Source: Rubrobacter calidifluminis
GTDB taxonomy: Bacteria > Actinomycetota > Rubrobacteria > Rubrobacterales > Rubrobacteraceae
NCBI RefSeq assembly: GCF_028617075.1
Contig: NZ_JAQKGV010000001.1
Location: 62,001 to 126,000 of the forward strand
DNA: 64,000 nt
Direction of reading: 5' to 3'
Under the pieces are notes generated by a model. The model had not been told where the DNA came from, searched no databases, and saw only the letters and a list, made by a program, of their open reading frames with translations. The translations under genes and the position numbers were made by a program. Positions within the stretch are counted from its first letter, which is position 1. Every line of letters begins with the position of its first letter. This document shows positions 42,879 through 50,833 of this stretch, in pieces.

Positions 42879-42937
42879 TCTCTTCCTCCTCAAAACATGA
42901 TCGTTCGTGCTCGGGGGTCTCCCGACCCGGGACAGAC

Positions 42938-42967
42938 AGTCTAGGTGATGCGGCACCCGTGTGCCAA
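42938..42967 (-). promoter_or_regulatory. fabI promoter with embedded inverted repeat
   Basis: Minus-strand -35 TTGGCA (complement of 42962-42967), 18-bp spacer, -10 TAGACT (complement of 42938-42943). GGCAC-CCGT-GTGCC (42952-42965) overlaps the -35 and spacer and could bind a fatty-acid repressor. Confidence 0.5.
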
Positions 42968-43017
42968 AGGTGCCCTTTCTTGAGGCCTGTTGGTTACAAT
43001 CATCCACAGATGTAGTT

Positions 43018-43023
43018 TAGAAT
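43018..43023 (+). promoter_or_regulatory. -10 box of a leaderless DUF2723 transcript
   Basis: TAGAAT 7 nt before GTG 43031, with no SD in between. Confidence 0.45.
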
Positions 43024-43030
43024 CGTCGCC

Positions 43031-44593
43031 GTGAAGAAGCTGCGCGCAGGGCTCGAGCATTCCTTGGCCGGGAGGGTTGCCCTCCTTCTCGGCGTACTGG
43101 TGTTCGTGGTCGCATTCAGCCTCTACCTCGCCACGCTCGCCCCGACCGTGCTGCCGCGTGACGTGAGCGCCGGGCTGGCCGATGCCGGGCTCTTCCAGGT
43201 AAGGGTTTACATACTCGGCATCCCGAACCCCACCGGTTATCCGACATACCTGCTCCTGAGCAAGCTCTTCACCTACCTGCCGGTCGGGGATATCGGCTAT
43301 CGGGTCAACCTGGCTTCGGCTGTCTACGCCGCTGTGGCGGTGCTCCTGTTGTTCTCGATGCTGCGGGTGCTGACGGGGAGGGTCGTTCCCTCCGCCGCCG
43401 CCGCGCTGCTTTTCGGAGTCTCGCGCGCCTTCTGGAGCCAGGCGGTCATCGCCGAGGTCTACACGCTCAACGTGATGTTCGTCTGCCTGCTCTGCCTGAT
43501 GTTCATGCTCTGGAGGGTGCGCCGGCGGGATCGCTACCTGCTGCTCGCCGCGCTATTCATGGGGCTCTCGCTCACCAACCACCTGACGAGCGGGCTGCTC
43601 ATCCCGGCCGGTCTGGTCTTCGTGGGCCTGACCGACTGGAGGAAGCTGCTCGACTGGCGGCTGGTCCTCAAGTCTGCCGGGCTGTTCGTCGCCGGCCTCC
43701 TCCCCTACGTGTACCTGCCGGTCCGGGCTATGGCGCACCCACCGCTGAGCGGCTACCATCTGACCTCTCTGAAGGGGTTCTTCTCCTTTGTGACCGGGAG
43801 CAGCTTCCAGGGGCAGATGTTCGTTTACAGCTTCTCCCAGCTCCCCTGGCGGCTGGAGTTCTACCTCGGTCATCTGCTGGACCAGTTCTCTCCGGCCTTC
43901 CTGGTGGTGGCCGCGTTCGGGTTCTGGTACATGATCTTCACCGACCGGGCGGCGGCCGCCTTCTTCGGCATCCTGTATGCTGGCTGGCTCGCCTTTGCCC
44001 TCGAGTACGCAATTCCGGACGTCTGGGTATATTTCATCCCGACCTACCTGATCGTCTGTGTCTTCGTCGCCTCTGGGCTCGTGGCGCTCTTCGAGGGGGG
44101 CGGGTACCTGGTCCGGCGCTGGCGGCTGACCGAGCACCTTTCTGCCGCGCAGCGTCTGGCCGCGGCCGGAGCCATCGGTTTGCTGGCGCTCGCCGCCCCG
44201 CTCGCTGGTGTGCACGATACCTATCGGGTGGTTGATCACAGCGACTACTATCAGGCCAGGAAGACCATAAATCTTGTGGCCAGGGGCGTGCCGCGCGGGG
44301 CCACGGTTGTCACCAACGGCAGCAGCCTGTGGTACATGAAGCTGGTCGAGCATCGAAGGTCAGACCTGAAGATAGTTTCGCCGTTTTTGAACCCCGAGGA
44401 GTGGAGCCAGCAGGCCAAACCCTGGGTAAGGCTCTCCAGGAAGTATCTGCGGGAGGGAGACAGGGTGTACGTGCTCCTGCCCGGGGGACGCGACGATTAC
44501 TATAGAGGCTACTTCGAGCGGTCCGGCCTGAGGCTGGTCTCGCACGATGGTGGCGTCTTCTACAGGGTCGAGGAGAGCGGCGGAGGAGGCTGA
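43031..44593 (+). CDS. DUF2723 family membrane protein
   Basis: A 520-aa polytopic protein with about ten helices. The N-terminal half carries the DUF2723 hallmark: LPRDVSAGLADAGLFQVRV, LGIPNPTGYPTYLLLSKLFT, and FWSQAVIAEVYTLNVMFVC then SLTNHLTSGLL. The fold is that of GT-C glycosyltransferases/TMEM260-like O-mannosyltransferases. The conserved acidic residue of the first external loop (here D in SAGLADAG) is the candidate catalytic site. A soluble C-terminal tail (about 400-520) includes VVTNGSSLWYMKLVEHRRSD. Leaderless GTG start likely. A TPR-like gene follows by 39 nt. Confidence 0.85.
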   Translation: MKKLRAGLEHSLAGRVALLLGVLVFVVAFSLYLATLAPTVLPRDVSAGLADAGLFQVRVYILGIPNPTGYPTYLLLSKLFTYLPVGDIGYRVNLASAVYAAVAVLLLFSMLRVLTGRVVPSAAAALLFGVSRAFWSQAVIAEVYTLNVMFVCLLCLMFMLWRVRRRDRYLLLAALFMGLSLTNHLTSGLLIPAGLVFVGLTDWRKLLDWRLVLKSAGLFVAGLLPYVYLPVRAMAHPPLSGYHLTSLKGFFSFVTGSSFQGQMFVYSFSQLPWRLEFYLGHLLDQFSPAFLVVAAFGFWYMIFTDRAAAAFFGILYAGWLAFALEYAIPDVWVYFIPTYLIVCVFVASGLVALFEGGGYLVRRWRLTEHLSAAQRLAAAGAIGLLALAAPLAGVHDTYRVVDHSDYYQARKTINLVARGVPRGATVVTNGSSLWYMKLVEHRRSDLKIVSPFLNPEEWSQQAKPWVRLSRKYLREGDRVYVLLPGGRDDYYRGYFERSGLRLVSHDGGVFYRVEESGGGG

Positions 44594-44632
44594 GTCTGGC
44601 ATGCTGGTGGCAGTACTGAGCCGGAGGTTGGT

Positions 44633-45187
44633 TTGAGCGACTGGGAAGATCTCGCCGGCTACGTGGCCTCGCTTCCTCCCGAAGAGCAGGCCTCCTTCTC
44701 CCGGCACGCCGGGATGGACCTCACCGGCGGGCAGGAAGCTGCCGCGAGGACGCTACGCGCCTACGCCGCCGGGAACCCCGGTGTGAGCCCCTCCTCGTTT
44801 CTCTCATCGGTCTGCTCTCAGGCGGCCTTCGCCTGCGATACCGGGATGGCCCGCCGCGCGGGGGAGGCCGCCCTGCAGCTCGCCCAGAGCGGGGAGGATC
44901 GTCAGCTCGCCCATGTCGCGCTCGCGCAGCTCCACTTCCAGAACCGGAGGGATAAAGGCGAGCTTGATGCCTTCGAGCGGCACTGTCTGGAGGCCGTACG
45001 CCTCGGGCACGCCGGGACCTTCTGCTACGAACGGCTCACCACCCTCTACGAGTACCGGGGACAGACCGGGAAGGCCAGAGAAATCTGCTCCCGGGCCATT
45101 GAGGTCCTCGAAGGCGCCGGGGATACATCCTCGGCCGACCGCTTCCGCAGGCGGCTCGAGCGCTTCTCCGCCCGCGGTGGAAGGTGA
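44633..45187 (+). CDS. Hypothetical TPR-like helical protein
   Basis: A 184-aa soluble protein rich in Ala/Glu/Arg helices. The C-terminal half has TPR-type spacing (AHVALAQLHFQNR, CYERLTTLYEYRGQTGKAREI). No signal peptide and no catalytic motif. TTG 44633 has CCGGAGG about 8 nt upstream. It follows the DUF2723 gene by 39 nt and may be co-transcribed, so a helper role for that glycosyltransferase-like protein is conceivable. Confidence 0.7.
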   Translation: MSDWEDLAGYVASLPPEEQASFSRHAGMDLTGGQEAAARTLRAYAAGNPGVSPSSFLSSVCSQAAFACDTGMARRAGEAALQLAQSGEDRQLAHVALAQLHFQNRRDKGELDAFERHCLEAVRLGHAGTFCYERLTTLYEYRGQTGKAREICSRAIEVLEGAGDTSSADRFRRRLERFSARGGR

Positions 45188-45276
45188 AACCCTGCGGAGG
45201 GAGCGGCGTATATCCGTAGTAGAATAATGCGTAGCAAGAAGTGTGATGTCGTATACCGAAAGGACGGTGAGATGAG

Positions 45277-45966
45277 GTGGGTGGCTATTTCGGCTACTTC
45301 ATGGTACTGATCCTGGGGGCTATTATCTCCGGTGGCGCCGCGTTGTGGGTGAGAAGCTCCTACGCGCGTTACTCGGGCCAGAGGAGCATGAGCGGCCTGA
45401 GCGGAGCGCAGGTGGCGCGCATGATCCTGGACCGCAACGGGCTATATGACGTCAGGGTCGAGCCCGTCGCAGGACAGCTGACCGACCACTACGACCCGGG
45501 GGCCAAGGTTGTCCGGCTCTCCGAGGGCAACTTCACCAAAAGCTCGATCGCGGCGGTCAGCGTAGCGGCGCACGAGTGCGGGCACGCCATCCAGGACGCC
45601 AGAGGATACCTGCCGATGAAGTTCAGGAGCGGGATGTTCCCGATAGTGAGCTTCAGCAGCCAGATCTGGCCTCTGGCGTTCTTCGCGGCGATAATCATGG
45701 GGGTGGGTACAGCGCTGGGCTCACTGCTCATCCAGATAGCGGTCATACTCTTCTTGGCCGTCCTGGCCTTCCATGTGGTGACGCTGCCGGTGGAGATAAA
45801 CGCCTCGACCCGCGCCTACGGGCTCTTGAAGAGCTACGGTGTACTCTCCAGCCAGGAGGTGGCTGGGACCCGCCGGGTGCTCACGGCGGCGGCTTTCACC
45901 TACATCGCCGCGGCGCTCACGGCGCTTCTGACCTTCCTCTACCTCCTGTTCGTCAGCAGGCAGTAG
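45277..45966 (+). CDS. Membrane zinc metallopeptidase, YugP type
   Basis: A 229-aa protein with an N-terminal helix (residues 5-26), a zincin-like site VAAHECGHAIQDARGY (HExxH-like, here H-E-C-G-H) near residue 104, then helices at about 125-145, 150-170 and 205-226. Family members are uncharacterised membrane proteases of the Peptidase_Mx type. The GTG start is preceded by AGGACGGTGAG. A -10-like TAGAAT lies at 45220-45225. An intrinsic terminator follows 29 nt after the stop. Confidence 0.88.
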   Translation: MGGYFGYFMVLILGAIISGGAALWVRSSYARYSGQRSMSGLSGAQVARMILDRNGLYDVRVEPVAGQLTDHYDPGAKVVRLSEGNFTKSSIAAVSVAAHECGHAIQDARGYLPMKFRSGMFPIVSFSSQIWPLAFFAAIIMGVGTALGSLLIQIAVILFLAVLAFHVVTLPVEINASTRAYGLLKSYGVLSSQEVAGTRRVLTAAAFTYIAAALTALLTFLYLLFVSRQ

Positions 45967-45994
45967 GGTAGAGAGAGCGAGAGTGAAGCTTTCG

Positions 45995-46016
45995 GGGGCG
46001 GGTCACCGCCCCTTTT
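45995..46016 (+). terminator. Rho-independent terminator after the YugP-type gene
   Basis: Stem GGGGCGG / CCGCCCC, loop GTCA, then TTTTCGTT. Confidence 0.75.
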
Positions 46017-46054
46017 CGTTCTCCGGATCTCTGGCCGTTTGAGGCGCGCTGCGA

Positions 46055-46063
46055 TGCTAGAAT
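46055..46063 (+). promoter_or_regulatory. Extended -10 promoter of the following gene
   Basis: TGCTAGAAT, with in-frame GTG 46072 8 nt downstream and no SD, implying a leaderless transcript. Confidence 0.5.
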
Positions 46064-46071
46064 GCCGCTTG

Positions 46072-46692
46072 GTGGAAGGTATAGAGCACATAAGCAGGCG
46101 CCGCCGCAGGGTACGCGGCCTCGGGGAGCCACACCCCTGGGAGCCGCGTCACATGCGGCTCATGAACGCGCGCTTCGCTGAGGCTGTCGGAGATCCGGCC
46201 GGGGCGCGCAACATAACCCTCGGGGTGATAAAGCACCTGTGGAGATCTCCCGTCCCGTTCGTCGGGTTCTATCCCCCGGAGGGCGTGCCGGTAACCGGCA
46301 GGCGACCCTACTCTCCGGCGCCGCCGCGTCTGGTGGAAGACGCCGAGTACCTCGCCGGGGTCGAGGAGCACAAGCGGGCCTTCGCCCGACGGTTGCAGGA
46401 GACCATGGTCTGCGGCGGGGAACTCTCCGGGTATTTCTGTGCCCCGACCGAGTCCGGCTGGACGATGACCCTGGATCTCGTCGATCGGGTGCTCGACCTC
46501 TACGATGCCACTGGAGAGCACAGTCGGCATGAGCTCTCGGGGGATATAGCGCCGTTCGTGTGGGCCTACCGCAACTGCGGGTTCTGTGTGATCTCGATCT
46601 ACGACAAGGACATACAGGCCCTGCGGGACGACCTGCTCTTCTTCGCCAAGCGCGAAGGGGTGGAGCTCCGGTGGCGCACCAACGCCGCCTGA
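46072..46692 (+). CDS. Hypothetical protein, unrecognised
   Basis: A 206-aa soluble protein from GTG 46072; an upstream in-frame start at 46039 would precede the predicted promoter. The N-terminus is basic (EGIEHISRRRRRVRG). Other traits: LWRSPVPFVGFYPPEGVP, TMVCGGELSGYFCAPTESGW, and a C-terminal FVWAYRNCGFCVISIYDKD with a CxxC pair. Four cysteines in total could bind a metal or form disulfides. No family recognised. It lies alone between a terminator and the crp-type gene. Confidence 0.6.
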   Translation: MEGIEHISRRRRRVRGLGEPHPWEPRHMRLMNARFAEAVGDPAGARNITLGVIKHLWRSPVPFVGFYPPEGVPVTGRRPYSPAPPRLVEDAEYLAGVEEHKRAFARRLQETMVCGGELSGYFCAPTESGWTMTLDLVDRVLDLYDATGEHSRHELSGDIAPFVWAYRNCGFCVISIYDKDIQALRDDLLFFAKREGVELRWRTNAA

Positions 46693-46713
46693 TGCCGTTC
46701 GGGGGTCGACGGG

Positions 46714-46750
46714 TATAATCAGGGTATCCGGCGGGGGCGTGCCCCGCCGG
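46714..46750 (+). promoter_or_regulatory. Promoter and 5'-terminal hairpin of the Crp/Fnr gene
   Basis: Perfect -10 TATAAT (46714-46719), predicted start near 46726. The first transcribed bases form a perfect 9-bp stem CCGGCGGGG / CCCCGCCGG with loop GCGTG (46728-46750). A hairpin at the very 5' end usually protects mRNA. The -35 is weak. Confidence 0.5.
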
Positions 46751-46795
46751 TGTGGCTGGCAACCACAGAGAAAGAAAAGCGGAGACGGAGAGAAA

Positions 46796-47524
46796 ATGCC
46801 TTTCAGGCGCAGCACCGGCGGTTTCGCGGCCCTCAGCGCGCCCGAGGGTTTCACACGGCGGGATTTCGAGGAGGCCGGGGTCAGGTTCGTCGAACGCAGC
46901 TACCAGGCAAAGGAGACGATCTTCGCCCCTGGAGACCCCGACGACCAGCTCTACTTCCTGCTCGAGGGTACGATAAGGCTCTACCGGCTCTACGACGGCT
47001 ACAAGGAAGCCACCACGGCCATCCTCAAGGACGGGGGTATCTTCGGAAAGCTGAGCCTCGTGGAGGGGCGCTGGCAAAATGTCTTCGCCGAGGCAGTGAC
47101 CGACGTGCGGGTGGCTGGGGTGCCGAAGAGTTCGCTGGAGCAGGTGGTGAAGAACAACCCCGAGTTCGCGCTCAAGCTCTTCTCCTCGCTCTCCGAGCGC
47201 CTCAGGCAGTCGGACGAGGTGATAGAGCGGCTGCTGCACCGTGAGGTCTCCACCCGGCTGGCCGCGCTCCTGCTCAACCTTTCCGAGAGGCTGGGGAACG
47301 GGGACGGGGAAGGAGCGGTGATAGACCTCAGGCTCACCCACCGGGATCTGGCCAACATGATCGCATCCACCCGGGAGGCTGTCTCGAAGGTGATGAGCGA
47401 GTTCCAGCGCGAGGGGTACATAAAGGTGCTCAACCGGCGCATTGTGATCGCCGACCGCGCGGCGCTCGAGGAGCAGGCATCGAAGATCTCGGGGCTTCAG
47501 GTGGACGGCCAGCAGCCCATATAA
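46796..47524 (+). CDS. Crp/Fnr family regulator, NtcA-like
   Basis: A 242-aa regulator. The cyclic-nucleotide-binding-fold domain (about 20-140) reads DDQLYFLLEGTIRLYRL and GGIFGKLSLVEGRWQNVFAEA. The cAMP-contacting GE...R(S/T) residues of true Crp are absent, and FGxLSL-x-G is closer to NtcA, a 2-oxoglutarate sensor. The C-terminal HTH is LTHRDLANMIASTREAVSKV. No N-terminal Fe-S cysteines as in Fnr. ATG 46796 has GGAGAG 5 nt upstream. Effector and targets are not shown by context. Confidence 0.85.
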   Translation: MPFRRSTGGFAALSAPEGFTRRDFEEAGVRFVERSYQAKETIFAPGDPDDQLYFLLEGTIRLYRLYDGYKEATTAILKDGGIFGKLSLVEGRWQNVFAEAVTDVRVAGVPKSSLEQVVKNNPEFALKLFSSLSERLRQSDEVIERLLHREVSTRLAALLLNLSERLGNGDGEGAVIDLRLTHRDLANMIASTREAVSKVMSEFQREGYIKVLNRRIVIADRAALEEQASKISGLQVDGQQPI

Positions 47525-47550
47525 GGGTATAAGGGGACGCACGGGGGTGC

Positions 47551-47580
47551 GAAACCCCGCATACCTGCACGTCGTATACT
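47551..47580 (+). promoter_or_regulatory. Probable autoregulated ECF promoter
   Basis: GAAAC (47551-47555) is separated by 17 nt from CGTA (47573-47576), resembling the TGAAAC-N16-CGTA promoters of SigW-type sigma factors. TATACT (47575-47580) could also serve the housekeeping sigma. ATG 47590 follows closely without an SD. Confidence 0.5.
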
Positions 47581-47589
47581 GAGGATGTC

Positions 47590-48204
47590 ATGGGTTACAC
47601 CTCCGCAGCGGAACTGGCCAGATGGCGCGAGAGGCTCGGCCGGCTCTCGCTCGACAGGACGAAGCTCGAGGATGACGAGCTGGTCGAGCGTACTCTTGCC
47701 GGGGACTTGCGTTCCTACGAGGAGCTGGTCCGGAGGTACGAGAGGCTCGTCTGGAGGGTGCTCTATCCTTACTCCAGGCGTGAGGTATCGGCCGAGGATC
47801 TCGTACAGGAGACGTTCTTGAGGGCCTACGACAGGCTCGAATCCTTCAACCCCCAGTACAGGTTCAAGACCTGGCTGCTCGCGATCGCCAACAACCTCGG
47901 CGTGGACACGCTCAGGAGAAGGAAAGAGACCATCGAGTTCATCCCGGAGGTGCATTCGGGGCACGAATCCAGCGGGCCCGAGGACGAGGCCGTCGAGGCC
48001 GACCGCTCGCGCAGCATCCAGAGGATGGTTGTGGACCTGCCGGAATCCTACAGCGTACCGCTGATCCTGCGCTACGCCGAAGGGCTCAGCTACGCGGAGA
48101 TCTCCGAGGTTCTCGGAATCTCGGTACCGGCTGTCAAGAGCAGGCTCTTTCGGGCCCGCAACATGCTTGCGAACCGGCTGGAGGAATCCGGAGAGGTCCT
48201 GTGA
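47590..48204 (+). CDS. ECF-type RNA polymerase sigma factor
   Basis: A 204-aa sigma-70 family protein with regions 2 and 4 only. Region 2: SYEELVRRYERLVWRVLYP, SAEDLVQETFLRAYDRLESF, FKTWLLAIANNLGVDTLRR. Region 4: LPESYSVPLILRYAEGLSYAE and LGISVPAVKSRLFRARNML. An N-terminal extension of about 30 residues precedes region 2. Its stop overlaps the anti-sigma gene by 4 nt. The upstream promoter resembles ECF-type elements, so autoregulation is likely. Confidence 0.92.
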   Translation: MGYTSAAELARWRERLGRLSLDRTKLEDDELVERTLAGDLRSYEELVRRYERLVWRVLYPYSRREVSAEDLVQETFLRAYDRLESFNPQYRFKTWLLAIANNLGVDTLRRRKETIEFIPEVHSGHESSGPEDEAVEADRSRSIQRMVVDLPESYSVPLILRYAEGLSYAEISEVLGISVPAVKSRLFRARNMLANRLEESGEVL

Positions 48205-48722
48205 GGTGTCAGGATGGAAGGACCGGATGCGATCCCACGCGTGTCTTCGAGTTTGCGGAGGGTTCGCTAGATCCCCGGGAGGAGAGGGAGGTGCGCGAGC
48301 ATCTGTCGTGCTGCCCGGAGTGCCGGCGGCTCTACGAGCGGGAGTCTGGGCTGAGCTCTTTCCTCGCGGGGAGCATGGGCCGCTGCGTCCCGGTGGAGAG
48401 GAGCTCCATAAGCCGGGGCGTGGTGATGGCCCTGCCCACCCGATCGGCGAAGGTCCGGGCCGCTTGGTGCGCCCTGGCGATCGTGCTGTTCGTCGCCGCA
48501 CTGCTGGATCTGGAGCGTACGGGGGGGGTAGAACTGGTGGGCGCTTTCGCCGGGGCGTTCAACGAGCTCTCCGGGCTCATTTCGGGGGTTGCGGAGGCCG
48601 TGCACACTGGGATCTCGGTAGCCGCTTGGCCGCTTCTTCTGATCCTCGGGGTCGGGACCTTCGTGGACGCCGTCATAGCGGTGGTCGTGGTGGCTGCCGT
48701 CCGCCGCTCGCGGCGGGCATGA
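48201..48722 (+). CDS. Zinc-finger (ZAS) transmembrane anti-sigma factor
   Basis: A 173-aa membrane protein. The N-terminal cytosolic domain contains the anti-sigma zinc motif EVREHLSCCPECRRLYERE (H-x3-C-x2-C form). Two hydrophobic helices follow (near 90-108 and 138-165), with a short external loop between. It should hold the ECF sigma factor until a signal is sensed. The GTG start overlaps the sigma stop, and its own stop overlaps the next start. Confidence 0.88.
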   Translation: MRCQDGRTGCDPTRVFEFAEGSLDPREEREVREHLSCCPECRRLYERESGLSSFLAGSMGRCVPVERSSISRGVVMALPTRSAKVRAAWCALAIVLFVAALLDLERTGGVELVGAFAGAFNELSGLISGVAEAVHTGISVAAWPLLLILGVGTFVDAVIAVVVVAAVRRSRRA

Positions 48723-49735
48723 GGGCGGCACCGACCCTACCGCTCTCGCGTTCCGTTCGCCTTCTGGCATTGCTCGCGTTTGGGCTTTTCGTGCTTGCTC
48801 CTGCCCAGCCGGCACGGGCATTCGTGGACCGGGCGATCGGGGATGTGGTGGTGCGCGACGGGCAGACCGTGGACTCGGCCACTACCGCCATAGGCGACGT
48901 CACGGTCGAGCCCGGGGCCCGTGTCAGGGGGGACGTAAGCTCCGGGATGGGGAACATACTCGTTGAGGGCCGGGTGGGTGGGAACGTGAACTCCGGCTCC
49001 GGGGACGTCCGCATAATGGGGCCGGTCGCCGGTGGGGTCAAGGCCGGAAACGGCAACGTCTACATAGACGCCCCGGTGGGCGGAGATGTAGACGTGGGAC
49101 ATGGGAGCATTCACAACGGCCCCCGCGCCTGGTTCGGCGGGAGCATAATATGTCGCAGCTGCAGCATGCCCGAGGAGAGCCGGCAGATGAGCGCGAGGCC
49201 CGAGGTGACGGGGGTGGCCTTCCAGAACAGCGGGCTGCGGGGTACGGATCCCGGAGGGACGGATGGTGGGGGAAGTTTGATCGGCTGGGGGCTTGGGACG
49301 CTCGCGTTCGTCGCCTGCAGCGTCCTTCTGACTATGGTGATGCCGCGCCCGCTGGCTTCGGCGGCCAGGAGCATAGAGTGGTATCCGGGGCGTTCGCTAC
49401 TCGTGGGGGTTGCTTCGGTACCGCTGTTCGTGGTGCTCGGGGTCGTGCTCGCGGTCTCGGTCGTCGGTGGGCCGGTGCTAGTTTTGCTGGTCCCTGCTTA
49501 CTTCGGGCTCGCGCTCTTCGGGACGGTGGCCACGGCGTACTTCCTCGGGCGCAGGACGCTTTTCGCCACCGGGCGTTACAGGAGCGGCAACGCCGCGGCG
49601 GCCATAGTCGGGGCGGTTCTCGTCGCCATCTCGGCGCTGGTGCCGATGGTGGGAACCTTCTTGCTCTGCGGGCTGGTGCTGCTCGGGCTTGGGGCCACTG
49701 TGCTGGCGGTGCTTTCCAGGAGGCGCGGTCTATAG
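48719..49735 (+). CDS. Secreted bactofilin-like domain with C-terminal membrane helices
   Basis: A 338-aa protein. The signal peptide (residues about 1-36) ends APAQPARA-F. A beta-helix-like polymer-forming domain (about 37-135) has the repeats VDSATTAIGDVTVEPGARV, VSSGMGNILVEGRVGGNV and VKAGNGNVYIDAPVGGDVDV. A linker with two cysteines (CRSCSM) and a Gly-rich stretch precede four C-terminal helices (about 205-335). The ATGA overlap with the anti-sigma gene shows it belongs to the ECF operon. Probably the stress-sensing or responding envelope component. Confidence 0.8.
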   Translation: MRAAPTLPLSRSVRLLALLAFGLFVLAPAQPARAFVDRAIGDVVVRDGQTVDSATTAIGDVTVEPGARVRGDVSSGMGNILVEGRVGGNVNSGSGDVRIMGPVAGGVKAGNGNVYIDAPVGGDVDVGHGSIHNGPRAWFGGSIICRSCSMPEESRQMSARPEVTGVAFQNSGLRGTDPGGTDGGGSLIGWGLGTLAFVACSVLLTMVMPRPLASAARSIEWYPGRSLLVGVASVPLFVVLGVVLAVSVVGGPVLVLLVPAYFGLALFGTVATAYFLGRRTLFATGRYRSGNAAAAIVGAVLVAISALVPMVGTFLLCGLVLLGLGATVLAVLSRRRGL

Positions 49736-49743
49736 GGCGGTAT

Positions 49744-49783
49744 TTTCTTGACTTTCTCCTCCGCCGGGAGTAGTTTCTTGACT
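49744..49783 (+). repeat. Direct repeat TTTCTTGACT before dppC-like gene
   Basis: Identical 10-mers at 49744-49753 and 49774-49783, start-to-start 30 bp (about three helical turns). Each contains TTGACT, a good -35 box. A weak -10 GATCAT (49802-49807) is 18 bp after the second copy. Confidence 0.45.
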
Positions 49784-49809
49784 GGTTATACAGCGCGCAC
49801 GGATCATCC

Positions 49810-50772
49810 GTGATGCCCGCGGCACCGAGCGTGAAGAAAGGAGGCTCCAAGCTGACAGTATCCCCGGATAGGCTAGCGACCTCGCAACAGGAGGCGGGGG
49901 GATCGCTACGGGGTATAAAGAGCCGGTCCCCGCGGGAGGAGGCCCTGCGGCGTTTCCTCGCCAGCAAGAGCGCCCTCGTGGGGCTTGCGATATTCCTGAT
50001 CATGATACTCGTTGCGATCCTCGCGCCCGTGCTGGCGCGATACAATCCCAACATCCAGTTCCGAAACGGCCTTACGGCCACCGGAAGCCCGCTACCACCC
50101 TCCGGTAAGTTCTGGCTCGGCACCGACCCCCTCGGGCGCGACCTGTATTCCAGGCTCATCTACGGGGCGCGCACCTCGATGGAGGTCGCCATCCTGGCGA
50201 ACATAATCTCCACGATAATAGGCGTCGCCATAGGTGCGGTGGCCGGGTTTTTCGGTGGGATCATTGATACGCTGCTCATGCGCTTCACCGACGTGATGAT
50301 GAGCTTCCCGGTCCTGCTTTTCGCTGCCTTCCTTTCGGTGGCGCTCAAACCGGGTCTCAAGGTCGTCATCTTCGTCATCGGGTTCGTGAGCTGGTTCTAC
50401 CTCGCCCGGATCGTGCGCGGTGAGATCCTCTCGGTGAAGAACCGCGACTATGTGGACGCGGCGCGAAGTATCGGGGTGAGCCGGTTCCGGATCCTGATCC
50501 GGCACCTTCTGCCGCAGGTCTACGGTCAGATCATCGTCTACGTCACGCTCGGGTTCTCGACCACCGTGCTCTACGAAGCGATCCTCTCGTTCCTCGGCAT
50601 CGGCGTTCAGCCGCCGACCCCGAGCTGGGGGAACCTGATAAGCGACGGTGACCAGTATCTCACCTCGGCTCCCTGGATAGCGGTCTTCCCTGGTCTAGCG
50701 GTTGCGATCACGGTCCTCGGGCTCAACCTGCTGGGCGACGGGCTCAGAGATGCGCTAGACCCGAGAAAGTAG
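49810..50772 (+). CDS. Peptide ABC transporter permease (DppC type), set 1
   Basis: Membrane permease, 320 aa from GTG 49810, about six helices. It has the N-terminal OppC segment with EEALRRFLASKSALVGLAIF and LGTDPLGRDLYSRLIYGART. The coupling loop is DYVDAARSIGVSRFRILIRHLLP, and GVQPPTPSWGNLISDG is typical. The start is uncertain: GTG/ATG 49810/49813 lack an SD, while AAAGGAGG at 49837-49844 lies 7 nt before an in-frame CTG (49852). Placing the permease ahead of its binding protein is unusual. Confidence 0.88.
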   Translation: MMPAAPSVKKGGSKLTVSPDRLATSQQEAGGSLRGIKSRSPREEALRRFLASKSALVGLAIFLIMILVAILAPVLARYNPNIQFRNGLTATGSPLPPSGKFWLGTDPLGRDLYSRLIYGARTSMEVAILANIISTIIGVAIGAVAGFFGGIIDTLLMRFTDVMMSFPVLLFAAFLSVALKPGLKVVIFVIGFVSWFYLARIVRGEILSVKNRDYVDAARSIGVSRFRILIRHLLPQVYGQIIVYVTLGFSTTVLYEAILSFLGIGVQPPTPSWGNLISDGDQYLTSAPWIAVFPGLAVAITVLGLNLLGDGLRDALDPRK

Positions 50773-50833
50773 TTTTGAAGGAGTGGTGCTGCCGGAGGGT
50801 CCGGCGGGACGTGAAGGAAGGAAGGAGGAGATG

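Noticed and set aside
45227-45310. Short ORF MRSKKCDVVYRKDGEMRW... before the YugP-type gene
   Set aside because: It is out of frame with and overlaps the metallopeptidase start, and lacks its own SD; chance is more likely, though a leader role is not excluded.
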